Positions 11,995 through 23,971 of a stretch of DNA of 64,000 nucleotides are shown piece by piece. Each line of letters begins with the position of its first letter. The first letter of the stretch is position 1. Under the pieces are notes generated by a model. It was given only the letters and a program-made list of their open reading frames with translations. It had not been told where the DNA came from and did not search any database. The DNA is from Ilyonectria destructans (taxonomy: Eukaryota > Ascomycota > Sordariomycetes > Hypocreales > Nectriaceae): NCBI GenBank assembly GCA_020740775.1, contig JAHEWK010000011.1, positions 1,736,001 through 1,800,000 on the forward strand, read 5' to 3'. The position numbers were made by a program, and so were the translations under genes.

Positions 11995-12323
11995 TTTACA
12001 CCGAACACACTCCATCCGCCCAATCGTATGCTCTCGCGCCAATCTTCGGAGCAACCTTCGGCACCCTCAAACACCCTACTACCCGACTATAGCATGTTCA
12101 CCACGGCGTTAGAGTAAAGGTTGAAGCCGCGCGGAAACTCGGGCGGGCGGACGGGCGGGCGGTCCTCGACGCTTCAGCGCAAGCACACCACAACGGCCAA
12201 AACCTATTGCCGAACTGTCCAACTGTCAACGGCGTGATCTGCATCGGAGTCTAAGGCATGATCCCTGGCGGCCGACTAGGGCATCGGCCGACGGATCCAC
12301 TAGTTTAGACTCAGAGCAACCCC

Positions 12324-12370
12324 ATCATGGATCAGTCATGGATCAATTATGGATCAATCATGGGTCAATC
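12324..12370. repeat. Tandem repeat, 11 bp unit ATCATGGATCA x4
   Basis: Four near-identical 11 bp units, each with an ATGGATCA or ATGGGTCA core. They supply several spurious ATG starts in three plus-strand frames. Confidence 0.75.
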
Positions 12371-12463
12371 TTGTCTCGACACCCTCCCGGCTTCAAGAGC
12401 AACCGCAACATCCTTGCCCAAGCTGCATGCGTGTCGCAGGAAAACCAAATTACTTGGAAGCGC

Positions 12464-12488
12464 AATTTTCCAGACTGTCGGGACCGCA
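12464..12488 (+). repeat. Dispersed 25 bp motif, copy 1
   Basis: Starts AATTTTCCAGACTGTCGGGA and matches 23 of 25 positions with the stretch at 19737-19761. Both copies lie in gene-free tracts. Confidence 0.5.
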
Positions 12489-13349
12489 GATATTTACTGC
12501 GCAGAAGCACGCAGTACGAACACGCAAGCCTGTCCGCAAGCCGAGGATCAATTGTCTCAAGAACGCCGCCCTGTGCCGTGTCCGCCCCCTTTTCCGTTCC
12601 CCTGCCTCCGAATAACACGCCACAAACGACAGACAACACAGCTCAGAATCGCCAATCTGGCGGCCCCTCAACCCGTGCGCCTATTGTTGACCCCAGACTT
12701 TGAAGGAAGCCACTCTCGGTCACTTGACTTTCCACGTGCAGACAGACGGAGGTTCGTACAGCTCGGCGCATGCCTCATCGGAGAGGCAGTACTCCCGGAG
12801 GAGTTTCGTTCGGAGAGGGGCCGCTATGTGGCCGCCTACAGGCCACAGTTGGCCGCATATGTGGCCTGGCTGTGACCAAAGCTCGTACATTCCCTCGCCT
12901 CCTCCTTGAAACGTTACTAGGCAGTGCGGTGACGGACTGTCGGGTCGAGCTGAACAAAAGTCGCCCAGGTTACCTGGTGACAGGTATGGCCGAAGTTTGA
13001 TCAACTGTGACTGTACTTCCCTACTCCCCTGCTTGTCTGCCTGCCTGTCTGCCTAATCGCCTATTTGCCTTCCTGGGGGGGGGTTTCAGTCACAAGTGCC
13101 GAGATGGATGACCAACTAGAATGAGACCATCTAAACTATGTTGAAGAAGAAAAAGATGCGATTTCTTTCGGGTATAATGAAGGCGTCCTCGTATACTGGG
13201 AATCTGATCTCAAAAGACGGGGAATTTTTGATGACAAAAAAGGAGTGTGAGCTCTTCGACGAGAAGATGAAGCAATATCTAAAACGGTATCCAGAAATCA
13301 AATAACCCTCCCACCCAACCAATTCCACCTTGCGCCATGAATCCCTTCC

Positions 13350-15088
13350 CTAAGATGCCCGACGTCGTCCGTATTGTGGAGCTGCTGGGCTCAACCTCAT
13401 CATCTGCTCGCATGCCTGGCGACTCATGGTCTCATTGCGTGGGTGCATCACGCCCGACTGGTCCCACATTTGAATATCCATCAAGTCGTTTGGACCCGCG
13501 CCCATGTCGTCTTCTAGCTTGACGTCTCGGCGGCTGTGGACTTGGTTGATTACGTCGTCTTCGTGCGTGTTGTGCGAGCTGACGCTCATCATCTCGTCGC
13601 TCAACGTCTCCTCCACACCACGGGCGGTTGCTCGCTTTCTTGTCGATGTGGACTTGCGGCGGCGGCGGATGTTGGTGTCCCCGTGGAAATCTATGTATAG
13701 TCCCTCTTCAAGGTTCAGGTCGTTGACCACTTTGATCTCGATGTCGCTTGCGTTCAGGCGCATGTTGCGGGAGCCCCCCAGCTCGAAGAAGATGTCGAGC
13801 ATGCTTTGATAGCGACTCTTCTCGACTCGCCTCCAGGCTTCGCGCATCAGCTCCTCCTAAAAAGCAAATCTGAATCAGTATACCATTCTTTATAGGACGA
13901 TGTTAGAGGCAACTTACATCTTTGGGAATCCATTCAATGTACTTGGCACGGCCACGCTTGAACTTCATCTGCAACATCTCCTTTCCTGGGCACTTGTTGA
14001 ACTTGTTCTTGAAGTCGCGTTGGATGCTTTCCCACATGTCTTGGCCCTTCTGGTGGCGGTGTTCCCAACGGGATTCAAATATACAACGCTCTTCGTCGGG
14101 GCAGGTGCTCTTCAGGGTGGGGGGGACCTCCTGTCCGAAGCAGTTCTTGTGTTCTTCGAGGGGGTCATCTGGCATGGTGCTTCTTGCCTGTCCTCGGGCC
14201 TTGGCTGGTCGCTTCTTGACTCGCCCTGAGGCTGCTGAGACAGGACGTCTGCGAGGAGAGCCGTTGACGGAATGAGGCCCGTCCATGGAGGCTTGTACTG
14301 CTTGCTCTTCAGAGCTAGGTCGGCGCGCTGGCCGGAAATGGGATGGGTGAGGCTCGTTCAAGAGGGGGGCACCTGGCATCTCTCGGTGGTGCACGCCCAT
14401 TGGAATCTGGTGGTCCTCTCGAAGCATCAGCTGGTGCTGTGGGTTGACTGAATGCCCCATGTCCATGTAGTAGGGCGTGTTCATCTGGTTTGGCTCTGGG
14501 CCTTCCGAGACTCCAAAGGCGCCCAGGTAATGAGTAGGAGGCCCTGGAGTCCGTCGTTCATCAGAGAGGTAGGTGTTTTCCATGTACTCTGGAGCCACCG
14601 GCGCCTGGTGAGCCATGGGCGAGCTGGTTTGGCTGGACTGGCCGTTCATCTCGAATGGGGGCCACTGCGGTTGGTGATACATCTTGGTGCTCCCTGGGGG
14701 AGTGGGCTGCTGAGCCCCTGGTGTGCTTGGAGGCGGGGGGTACTGGGACACCAGTTTGCGAGCTTGGTGCAAAGGGGGAGATCCCGCAACAGAGATGGGG
14801 GTCAAGAGATTCGGATCGCACTGGCCTTGTAGGCCGAAAGGGGAAGAAGAGACCTGCGGGTTGGCTGTGAGTCGGGCCGTTGCTGCTGCCACGAGAGAAC
14901 AAGGAGAGGCGCAATGCTCGTCCTTTTAAAGAGAAACTTACTGCTGCGTAGGGGGTCAAATCGGGATAGGCAGAAGCTGGGGGTACTCCAGCGGCTGTTG
15001 GTCTTCCGTCGGACAGGTTGTTGGCTCCCGAAAGATCGTCCGTATGGGTTAGACCTTGGGCAAGGTACTGCTCCTCGACCATTGTCAT
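13350..15088 (-). CDS. Myb/SANT-like putative transcription regulator (529 aa)
   Basis: Three exons: 15088-14942, 14853-13918 and 13856-13350. Introns are 88 bp (donor GTAAGT, acceptor CCGCAG) and 61 bp (donor GTAAGT, acceptor TTTTTAG). Splicing is phase-consistent. The first 200 residues are rich in Pro, Gln, Ser and His and look disordered. A basic stretch (RRRPVSAASGRVKKRPAKAR) precedes a domain spanning the second intron with spaced tryptophans: W in FESRWEHRH, MWESIQRDF, YIEWIPKDEEL and REAWRRVE. That pattern resembles tandem Myb/SANT helices. A second basic cluster (RRRRKSTSTRKR) and an acidic tail follow. I do not recognise a named orthologue. A nuclear DNA-binding or chromatin role is inferred. 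It has an exceptionally long gene-free region upstream. Confidence 0.75.
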
Positions 15089-15929
15089 GTAGACTCTGGG
15101 ACGGGATCGCGGACTATTAATGTCCAAGTATGTCGTGGAGGGAGTGGGGTGGTGGAACAGAATGCTTTGACAGGAAGTGTTTGACAGTCGTAGATGTCGT
15201 GGTGGCGGGTGGGAGATTCTGTCTCAGACTGGCGCATTTATGGACCAGAATGAAGTGCTCAAAGATGGAAGCAAAGATCGGCGAGGCAGATAGAGGATGG
15301 GGAGATCAAGGAGTAATCTGCCTTTCCTGGCCGCGACCGAGTTTGAAGACCAAGTGTGTCCGTTGTTCGAGGCCAAGGGGAGAAGACGAGTTGAGGAGAG
15401 AGCCTTGTGGGGGACGCAGACGGACGCAGACGGCAGGCCTCTTTGTATAAATGGTAGTTGGAGGTGAGAAGTAGTGGAGATCAACCGAGCAAGCAGGTCG
15501 CAGGGAAGTCGACAACAGCGAGCGCGGCCGAAGGAAGTACCTGAACCTTCTTGACAGTAAGGATATTAGCAAGTCCACAGGGATCGAGGAACAGAGGGGC
15601 CCCTGGTTCGGAACTTGACCAGGGGGGAAGCCAAGAGATGACCGGGGGGGCGGGGAGGAGGAGGAACATGAGCCCCAGGCCCCTGGGGGCGGATTGGCTT
15701 GCAGTGCCACGGGTGCAGGATGGGCAAGCAAAGACCAGGCCAAGGTACTTTGAACTGTCGTGCATGAAGATAGCCGCCCAGGTCTGTTGCGTACGCTGAG
15801 ATGGTCAAGGCTAGCAAGAGGGCGTGCATGCCAGTGGGGATAAGACTGGGATGGAGGAGGAGGGGGGGCGCGGCTTAGGCGTGGGTGGGCGTGGGAATGG
15901 GAATGGGCAGCAGAGGGCGTGTGACGATT

Positions 15930-15953
15930 GGGGATGGGGATGGGGATGGGGAT
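15930..15953 (+). repeat. (GGGGAT)4 run, G-quadruplex-forming motif
   Basis: Four G4 runs separated by AT loops, on the plus strand 842 bp upstream of the ATG at 15088. This meets the usual G-quadruplex pattern. The RNA of the minus-strand gene would carry the C-rich complement. Confidence 0.7.
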
Positions 15954-18900
15954 AGAACGGGATGGGATGCGAGGATGCGAGGATGGGAGGATGGATACGG
16001 ATTCCTCGAGAAGGGAAACAGCACCGACTGCACCCGGTTGCGTGAACGGCTCCTCGTCATCCCTCATTTGCGCCTATGATGGGCTTTCTCATCTAGCGTT
16101 CTGTGCCTTCGTCCATCCGTTGAGTTTGTCCCGCCGGGAGCGGCTCCGAGAGGTATTGCTAGCGTCTCAGGCGCGGACTGGAGCAGATGGCGAGCGGCTC
16201 AGATGGATATGTGGCTATCACCACCGGCACTCGCTCAGCCAAACGCCAAGTGGAGGAGAGTGGCACGGCCTGCGAGGACGGAAGGATTCTTCGTAAAGGC
16301 TTCCATGCTGAAGATGATGATCGGGGCGTTGGAAAAAGAGGCGTTGGAAACAAGACGGATGTGGCAGGGCTCTGGGAGTCGACAGTCGACGACCGGGGGG
16401 GCCACCACGATCCGGAAGGTATTTCCATTTGCCGCCACTGGCCTTGCCCGTTTGCTGCTAGCATGAGCAAACGGGTAGAGAAGAAGGCAAAACGGGTACT
16501 GGACACAGCGGACAGGCTGAGCGAGAGACCAAAATGGGGGCCGAGGAGGACCCAGAAGAGGAACAGATGGCCAGAGGGGGGTCAATTACAACAGTACAGC
16601 GTGCTGCGTACTACGTAGTAGGGGCGGGCTGAACTCGACCGGGGCTTGACTGGGCTGGGGCGGGGCTGGAGGGGAGAATGAAGACAAACTCCAGAGACCA
16701 GCACGAGCACATGAAGAACAAACAGGGGACAGACGACTAGTTAGGGCGTCCAGCCTGAGCCATGGGGAACGCGGCAAGGTGGGGATCGGCAGGGTTTGCG
16801 TTCTGCAGCGAGGAGCAAAGAGCAGGTAGGATTCGGCCGAAGTGGGATGCCAGCCGTTGCGCCGTCAATCCATCGCCCACGCCAGCACAAGACACGGGGA
16901 GCATTCAATTGGCGTCGCCGCGAGACCATACGTCAGGGCACAGTTGCGAGCATCAGTACGCCGGGGGAGGGAGAGGGAGAATCAACAGCGGCGGAATGAC
17001 GAGAGCCAGGAATGCGGGAGGTGTTCTGGCGGGCCGTTGGCGTCCATCGATCTCGAGATCGGCCTGGAAAAAGGGTGCGCCAGTGACGTCCCGTACCGTG
17101 CTGGGATGTGAGTGGAGGGCCGGCGACCTTCAGCAGACGAGCGAGACGAGGACGCCATAATCTCGAATAGGCGCAGGGGTCTGGCCTTAGGGCGAGGCAG
17201 GATAGGGCCACGGCCAGCCCAGGGCGCGGCCAGAAACTGAGCGCAGCGAGAAACTGACTTGACGGACCGACGAACTCTTCATGACTGACTGACACAGTGC
17301 TGAGAGAAAGGAGGACGCAACAGACGGAGACGCAAACGTGGAAGTAGAGCTTGGACCCGTGTTAGGGTCCCCCGCGGACTCCAGAAGGCGATTTCTTGCC
17401 ATGTCGTACCCATCTCCACCGGTTTGCCTGGGTCTCTTGGACCTTGGTTTGGCCAAGTCGATCAATATCGAGTGACAGCCAGATAGCGTCGGTCGAGCGT
17501 GTATTGCGGGAGCCGTCTCCCGCCTTCCGATGCCTGTTGCCCGTTTGCCATGGGCCCTCGCTCGCCTCTCGCGCGGCCCAGGGAGCCAACAAACGGGACG
17601 CTCTGCCGCCGTCCGATCAACGTTGTCTACGACTCTCCCACCCCTGTTCGGTCCCCGAAAGAAACGGCCCAATCTTGAGCATGGCGAGTATGGCGAGCGT
17701 AGCGGCCGCGTCGCGCGCCAGGCATACAATTACGCTCGCCTGTGCTCCGTACGGCGCAGAACGTAACAAATCCGAGCCCACTCTTTTGAGGGAGGAGCCG
17801 GGACCAAGGGCCATCGGACCAAGCAGACAAGCCGGCAAGCAAACACACAGAGCTGTGGACGGATTCCGCACTGGACCGGCAGACCCAGTCCAGCCCAGCC
17901 TGATCCAACGGGAGAGGGAGAGGAGAGGGCACAAATACGGGCAAGGGAGGAATCGCCTACCAGTCGCCGCGCAAGAGAACCCACGCAGCAGGGCGCTGGA
18001 GGGGACAAGGGGCCTTTGGAAGGTGGAGGGGGAGTAGCAGCGGCACCATGGCAGGGAGGGTGGGAACCGGACCCAGGTACCGTGCTATGTACATCGTGGT
18101 GCTGTGCAGGCTGTGCAGGGTCCGAATGTCTCCGTGCTTTAAGTGCGGGTGTGTCTGCGCGCGCGTAAGAGTGCTTAGTTCTCAGCCGGGAGCTTGCGTG
18201 CCGCTGCTTCTCTGTTGCGCTGGTTGCTGCTCGTTGCTCGCTGATCGCTGAGGTGCTGAGGAAAAACGGGCAACCGGCGGGATCACGGACTCCTCGCGGT
18301 GCAGTACCGCTACGGGCGGTACGTACCCGGGGCGAGAAATGCGGCCCCGGCCCCGGCCACTCAGGGCGCAGTGGCCGACCCTGGCCGACCCGCCCCGGCC
18401 TTGGCGTTACCGAACTGTCGGGACGCGCTAGTCAGGGGTGGACCGCTGCGCCCACACCTAGGCCTAGCGGGGGACTCCAGGCCACCCATGGCCTCCCTGC
18501 CCTCCCCCGGTTGGGCTTAGCGCGGCTTAGCCTGGGGACAACGCAGGCCTGTGGTTGGCGGGCTAAGCATCACACCTCCCCCCATGTGCGCTGGGTATGC
18601 TGGCCAATGGGCGTGCGCTCCGGTTGGCGCGCCATGCCCGATGCGGTAAGCTCGCGCGCGTCTAGATGAGCGAAGTGGGCCGCCATTGGGTACCGGCAGG
18701 GCTGTAAGCGAACTTTCACTGCCCACTGCCAGCGCACACCCACGTCCCGTATCCGCACGCCCACTTTCCGCCGTCTTCCACCCCGTCGTCTTGTCTTGGG
18801 CTTCGCTCTCTCTCAGCTCAGCGCGATCGATCCATCTGTCCATTCATCCATCCGTCAATCAGGCCCTTTTTGCTCACGGTGCACTTGCTGCTCACTCCAC

Positions 18901-19736
18901 AATCAAACTCACTCGCCAGATCTTTGGTCCGTTTGCAAACACGCCGGGATATGCGTGGGCGAGTGGGCACATCTCGTCCACAGCCACAGTCCTGGTCGCC
19001 GATAGACTCCAGTATCGCATCGCATCGCCTGGATCAGCCTCGCTCCTGTTTGCCAGTTGTTGGCGATGGGTGCTCTTCTGCTTCCTCCGTTGCCCTCCGC
19101 CTCGTCCAGCCCGTCGCCTGTTCCCCTCCACTCCCCGCCGCCCCTCACCATGCTCTGATCGACCAGGTCAAGTCTAAGTGCCGCATCCTTCGATGACGCC
19201 GCCGTGCTTGCATTGCCACTCGCTGCCCCGTTGCCCGCTGTCCGCCGCTTGTTGCTGCTGTAGGCCATCGTGCTATAATACCTACATCCTGTACTTAATT
19301 GCTGCCAGGTTTGTTCCTGTCACACGCCCACTCTGCCTTGCCTTGCCTGTCTGTCTGCCTGCCAGATCTGGGGTTCCTGCAGATCTCCTCGGATCCTTCT
19401 GATTCCCATAGGAAAAATAGAAACCCATCGGCAGCCCTGTGACGTGACAATCCATCGCCTCGCCGGATCGTTTCAGTTATTCGGGCTTCGCCTTGTTGGT
19501 CCGGGCCTCGCGCCCCGCGGCTTCGTCGCTTCGCGGCACTCGCTCGTGAAGTTAGAACACGACCCGTGGTCGTGCTCGCTCGCACACACATGGATAATGG
19601 AATATGGGTCATGGATGGAAGGGCTGTGGCTCTGCGCTCCCCGCTCGGCCGACCACTTTGGGATCCCGGCGTTTGCGCAGCGCGGCCCATTTTTCCTCTT
19701 CGATTTCCCTCAACTTTGTTTCATTATTATTCACCT

Positions 19737-19761
19737 AATTTTCCAAACTGTCGGGACGGCA
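19737..19761 (+). repeat. Dispersed 25 bp motif, copy 2
   Basis: Starts AATTTTCCAAACTGTCGGGA; it differs from 12464-12488 at two positions. A shorter ACTGTCGGGAC match is near 18415. Confidence 0.5.
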
Positions 19762-20784
19762 CGACGCTCGGTGACGGCGCTTCTTCACCTAAACCGGAAG
19801 CTGGGTGCGGAACGGCTGCTGGTTGCAGCCATGTTGGCCGCAACTTGCTCGGCCCCCCGTTCACACCAACAGTCTAACACACTCCTAAGCGCCCAAGTCG
19901 CATCAGTCGTCTCCCGTTTGGCCAGTTCGACCCCCCCATGATTCCCATGATATGTGCGATGCATCACCATCACCACGCTCTTCCCTGGGAGACACCCATT
20001 CGCGTCTACCATCTGCAGTCTTAGACGCGGCTTGTCGTCTCAGGATCCAACACCATAGTTCGTATATGCCCCCCTGAAGACTGAAGCGCCTCCACCCACA
20101 TCCCCCTCTTCCATACCTCAGCCTTTCGAGTCATGCCTCGGAGCGTCATGCAGACTGAGCGGTACCAAACCCTCGGGTCGGGCTCGATGATCCTGCGCTG
20201 TCACTCGTATGTTGCGGGCAGCAACCCTTTCAGGCGAAGCACAGAGCCCACCTCCGTGCAGGCCATGGGCTGTGTGGTGGTGGGTTCACTGCCAAAGGGC
20301 CACGTCGCGTATTCTATTGCCGGGCCATCGAACATCGAGAAGCGGCGTTAAGGCGTCAGAGTGCCGGCGGCTGAGGCTCAAGAGAGATGAGACGCCGGTA
20401 GCTTTCTGCGTTTGCTTGCTATGGGTGCTACTCCTTGCTGCTTGTCGCTCCCCCCTCCCTCATCCCTCATCCCACCCTGGCGAAGTCACCATCCCCCACA
20501 GGAACTGACCCTTGGGCGACTCAGCCTTGCTACTCGATTCCTCCGCAAAGGTAGTGCCCCTCAAGCTCATCTATCGGTCGATCATCGTCAGGGGACCACC
20601 TCGTCAGAAGCCAATCTTGGGGCCGTCAATGGCACGGTAATGCTTGCTCGGCCCCCCAATAAACGGCGCCAGGGACTCTCTCGATGATTGACAGCACTGG
20701 ACATCAGGCGCCACTGGACCATACCCCACCCCTCCCAAAGGGCTAGCATTTGAACAGGGCCTTCGGCGCAACATGTTCTGGGCC

Positions 20785-20831
20785 GCTGGGTGCGAGTGCT
20801 GGGTGCTGGGCGCTGGGTGCTGGGTGCTGGG
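20785..20831. repeat. Tandem repeat, 7 bp unit GCTGGGT/C
   Basis: About six imperfect copies of GCTGGGT or GCTGGGC, one interrupted by GCGAGT. Confidence 0.7.
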
Positions 20832-21847
20832 ATCGAGTCAGGCAGATTAGTTTGCTGGCCAACAGAGCGTATCCTCCTCCCTCATCCGAAAAGGGGTGTC
20901 TTCGGGGAATGAATACTGGAGAACGGAGGGTCCAGGGAAGCCACTAAGCGACCGTGATGCCATGTCAACAAGCAGTTTACAACGGTTCCCCATACTGCCA
21001 CAGGGAGAGACTGCCCTCGGCCTTTGCCTATTCCGTATCTCTTCCGAGCCCCTTGATCATTGAGTTCAGAAAACAGAGCTCCCTCAGGGCCTCGGCGTTG
21101 CCGTCTGATGGATGTCACTCTCGACGTGTGTGTGGGCACACCACACTCCATTCGTGATGAACGCACCAGTCAGTGCTCCGTATGTAGCACAGCGGGCTCT
21201 TGCTTGCTTGCCCTCTGCGCAGGTTTGGGGTTTGGGGTTCAGGCCCATATCCACCACAGCACATTGTCTGTACGCCTCTCTTGGGTTTGACGCCCGTCAT
21301 TCGTCTCGGCTTGTGAGAGCGGTGGGATGGAGGGGGCGTCTGGAAGAGATTCCATCCATCCATCCCTAGCTCCCATTCCATCCGATTACCGTCCATCCAC
21401 TCTTCTCACTGATACTTGCTTCGCGCGGGAGACGCTCGCGGAGTCCTTCGCTATGACCAAGAGCCTATAGCCGCTGTTTCCAACCCTCCCATTCTTGAAA
21501 GTATCCCAAGTAACTTCAGGTCGTTGCGTTCTCCTGCATTATGGGGCCATCGTGACGGCATTGTTCCCTTTCAAAAGGTCACGAACGGTCTATTCATAGA
21601 GCCGGACCGAGGAGGACATGTAGGCGCGGTGTTCCTCTCCGTGTTTGTCGAGTTTCAGTGAATGTGGCAATTACCAGTTTCTCGGGATGGATCACGGTGC
21701 CTGTCTACTGCGAGGCAATGCGCTGTACGCAAAGACTACTGTACAACATTCAACCGCACCGCAGCCTGGTACGCCTTGGTTCGCACAAGGATCGCCCTGA
21801 ACACACGACCTGAAAGCACTGCCCGTCGAGTCATCGGCATTGGGGAC

Positions 21848-21886
21848 GTACATGGAGTACATGGAGTACCTGAGTACCTGGAGTAA
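21848..21886. repeat. Tandem repeat, 9 bp unit GTACATGGA
   Basis: Two exact and two diverged copies (GTACCTGA, GTACCTGGA). Confidence 0.65.
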
Positions 21887-22140
21887 AGGCACTGGCTCGT
21901 GTTGCTTCGACTGCCGCCAACTGGCACACCACCTCAGAGATCTCAAAGCGGGTTTCACGCATCCTCCCGGCACTTGACCAACATCTCCCAACGGCGCGCC
22001 GACTCTTTCTCTTCCGCCGACGAAAGGATTGGAGGGCGTATCCCGGTTTAGATCTATGGCGCGGGTTTCACATCTCTGAAGGGGGGGCGTGCGGGTTGTG
22101 GCTGTTGGTTCCTCCTTGTTCGCCTTTTCGTTAGCACCAG

Positions 22141-22175
22141 CCAACTGCCAACTGCCAACTGCCAACTGCCAACTG
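22141..22175. repeat. Tandem repeat, 7 bp unit CCAACTG x5
   Basis: Five exact copies of CCAACTG. Confidence 0.85.
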
Positions 22176-23971
22176 CCAGTGCGGCCATGTCATGGCTTGT
22201 CCAGGCCTGTCAAGAAGTAGCCCTAGGGCAATTCATCCCACATTAATCCGGAATCCGGGTGGCTCTACCTCCGACACTGTCACGCGCCAGGGCCTTCCAT
22301 CTAAGTTGCCCTGGGTGACCCGGCTTCTGCGGATGCGGCCATTCTGCCTCGTCAAAGCTGCCTTAGCACAGCCCACGGCGTTCTCGGGCGATGCCTTGTT
22401 CAGCCTCGTGCAGCCTTGCCCAGCCTTGAGCGGTGGTGATGTTTTCCACTTCGTACGTCCAAGGCGCTTAACGTGAGGCTCTGGTTTGTCTTTGACGCTC
22501 CGCGCACCGTTGGCGCGGCCTGGGCCTGGGCCTGGCCGCAATAGCCGACCTAGGTGTTACCACCGCCTCCGGCCATTACAGCGGCCGACGTGGGAGAACT
22601 CCATGCATTGTCGGCGTGTAGGCGTTTAGGCGTCTTTCGCCATCTGTATCTGTAGAAACTGCCGGCGGTGGAGTTGGTCGTGCTGTCCGCCTTCTCGGTC
22701 TGCCGGCGATGGCCTCGGCAAGTCAACTTCAACGGCCAACAGCGAATTGACTCACGCCGACCAGGACTGCAATCCTCCCGCAGCACTATAATCCTCCCGT
22801 AGAAGGAGACTCGCCCGTTACACCAATCCATCACGCCGTGGCTGGATTGCGCCCCCCCCGCCAATGTGCCTGAAACTTGGTCCCTCGCATGATGTCAACT
22901 CGTTGTTGGCCCTAACGCTTCCAGAACAGCTTCTTGCCTGTCTGCCGCAAGGAACAACGGCGGCTGTGGCGCAATCGCTTTCCGGGCCTTGCATCCGCGG
23001 GGTTAGCCGTTAACCAACACGCCCTTTTATCTAACATTCAACGGCTTCGCTCCATATTCCAAACAGCCACTGAGGCTTATCAGATGGGTAATTGCCTCTC
23101 GCGGAGGACTAAGTCCACAACATCGATTGACCCAGCCAGTAAGTAAAATACGTCCCGAGAACATAGCCTCAGTAACAACCCACTCGCATCGACATACAAC
23201 AGAGGCAATCTTAGATTTGGTGCGGTGCGTTTTTCGAAACATCGCAATCTCACGGGCGGATGTGGTCTTGAAACGGTCCACTATACGGCCTCGGCTCGAC
23301 AACCACTGTATGTTGGTCAAGACTTCCAAGTACCAGTACTCGAAACCATTGTCAATGTCGATATCCCTTCCTCCGGCGTCTTTCACGTAGTGACGTTCCC
23401 GGAAGCTTTATGTAGCTCCGCCCTCTCATTTCCTGCTGCGGCACCACTCTCCACAAGACCAGAACCAACGATGTAGAAACGAAACATGAAACCGTAAACA
23501 AAGAACTACCTGCCAGTTAAGGAAGGGACGTAATTAAACATTTTCGCATTCCATCATGCTGCATACAAATCTGAAAAATCTTTTCTACCACCCGAGCCAT
23601 TCCAGCAATCCACGCTGATCTGTCAGCTAATATATGTCCCAAAATCCTACCAGCAAATGCTTGAACAAGGGTGAAGGTGCCTCAGTGAGCATTCCCCATT
23701 CTCAAGTTCGAGATACACGGAGGAAAAAATACAAAATCAAAACGAGCGCATTGGCTCTATCAAAACGCGTCTCTGCTGTTGTGCTTTTGTTTAGTACAAA
23801 TCACGTTGTACTCCAGCATTTTCCCATTGGCGAACGCTGTCGCCGGTATCTGAATCAAACTCGATCGTGCCGCTAGCCGTGGGAAGTCGTGTCAAATATC
23901 GTCCCGTCCTAGTCGGCCATGTTGCCAGTGGTCCCTGGCTCAGCAATCCCATTCACAGTAGCATATACATG

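Larger units (their letters stand above)
7581..13349. other. 5.8 kb gene-free tract with short tandem repeats
   Basis: No ORF here has a recognisable domain or a convincing exon structure. The longest (about 180 aa at 12327-12875, 175 aa at 9755-10282 on minus) have frameshadow-like composition, and the first starts inside a tandem repeat. The tract holds an 11 bp inverted repeat (8167-8220), several 7-11 bp tandem repeats, a CACG-type microsatellite (11924-11994) and one copy of a dispersed 25 bp motif (12464-12488). UTRs or non-coding RNAs cannot be excluded. Confidence 0.55.
15089..23971. other. 8.9 kb gene-free tract upstream of the Myb-like gene
   Basis: The tract lies between the 5' end of the Myb-like gene and the 3' end of the Leu3-like gene, both on minus. 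It is GC-rich to balanced and full of overlapping short ORFs in all frames (for example 15306-16067 minus, 17396-18037 plus), none with a domain. It contains a (GGGGAT)4 run, several 7-9 bp tandem repeats and the second copy of the 25 bp motif. A long transcribed 5' leader or enhancer region for the Myb-like gene is possible but unproven. Confidence 0.5.

Noticed and set aside
12327..12875. 182-codon plus-strand ORF
   Set aside because: It starts inside an 11 bp tandem repeat, has no domain, and overlapping frames are equally open.
15930..15953. Telomere-like repeat
   Set aside because: GGGGAT is not the fungal TTAGGG unit and only four copies exist in an internal position.
15306..16067. 253-codon minus-strand ORF upstream of the Myb-like gene
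   Set aside because: Pro/Ser low complexity, derived from GGGGAT and G-rich repeats; no recognisable family.
17396..18037. 213-codon plus-strand ORF
   Set aside because: Overlaps equally long ORFs on the other strand and has no domain or codon preference.
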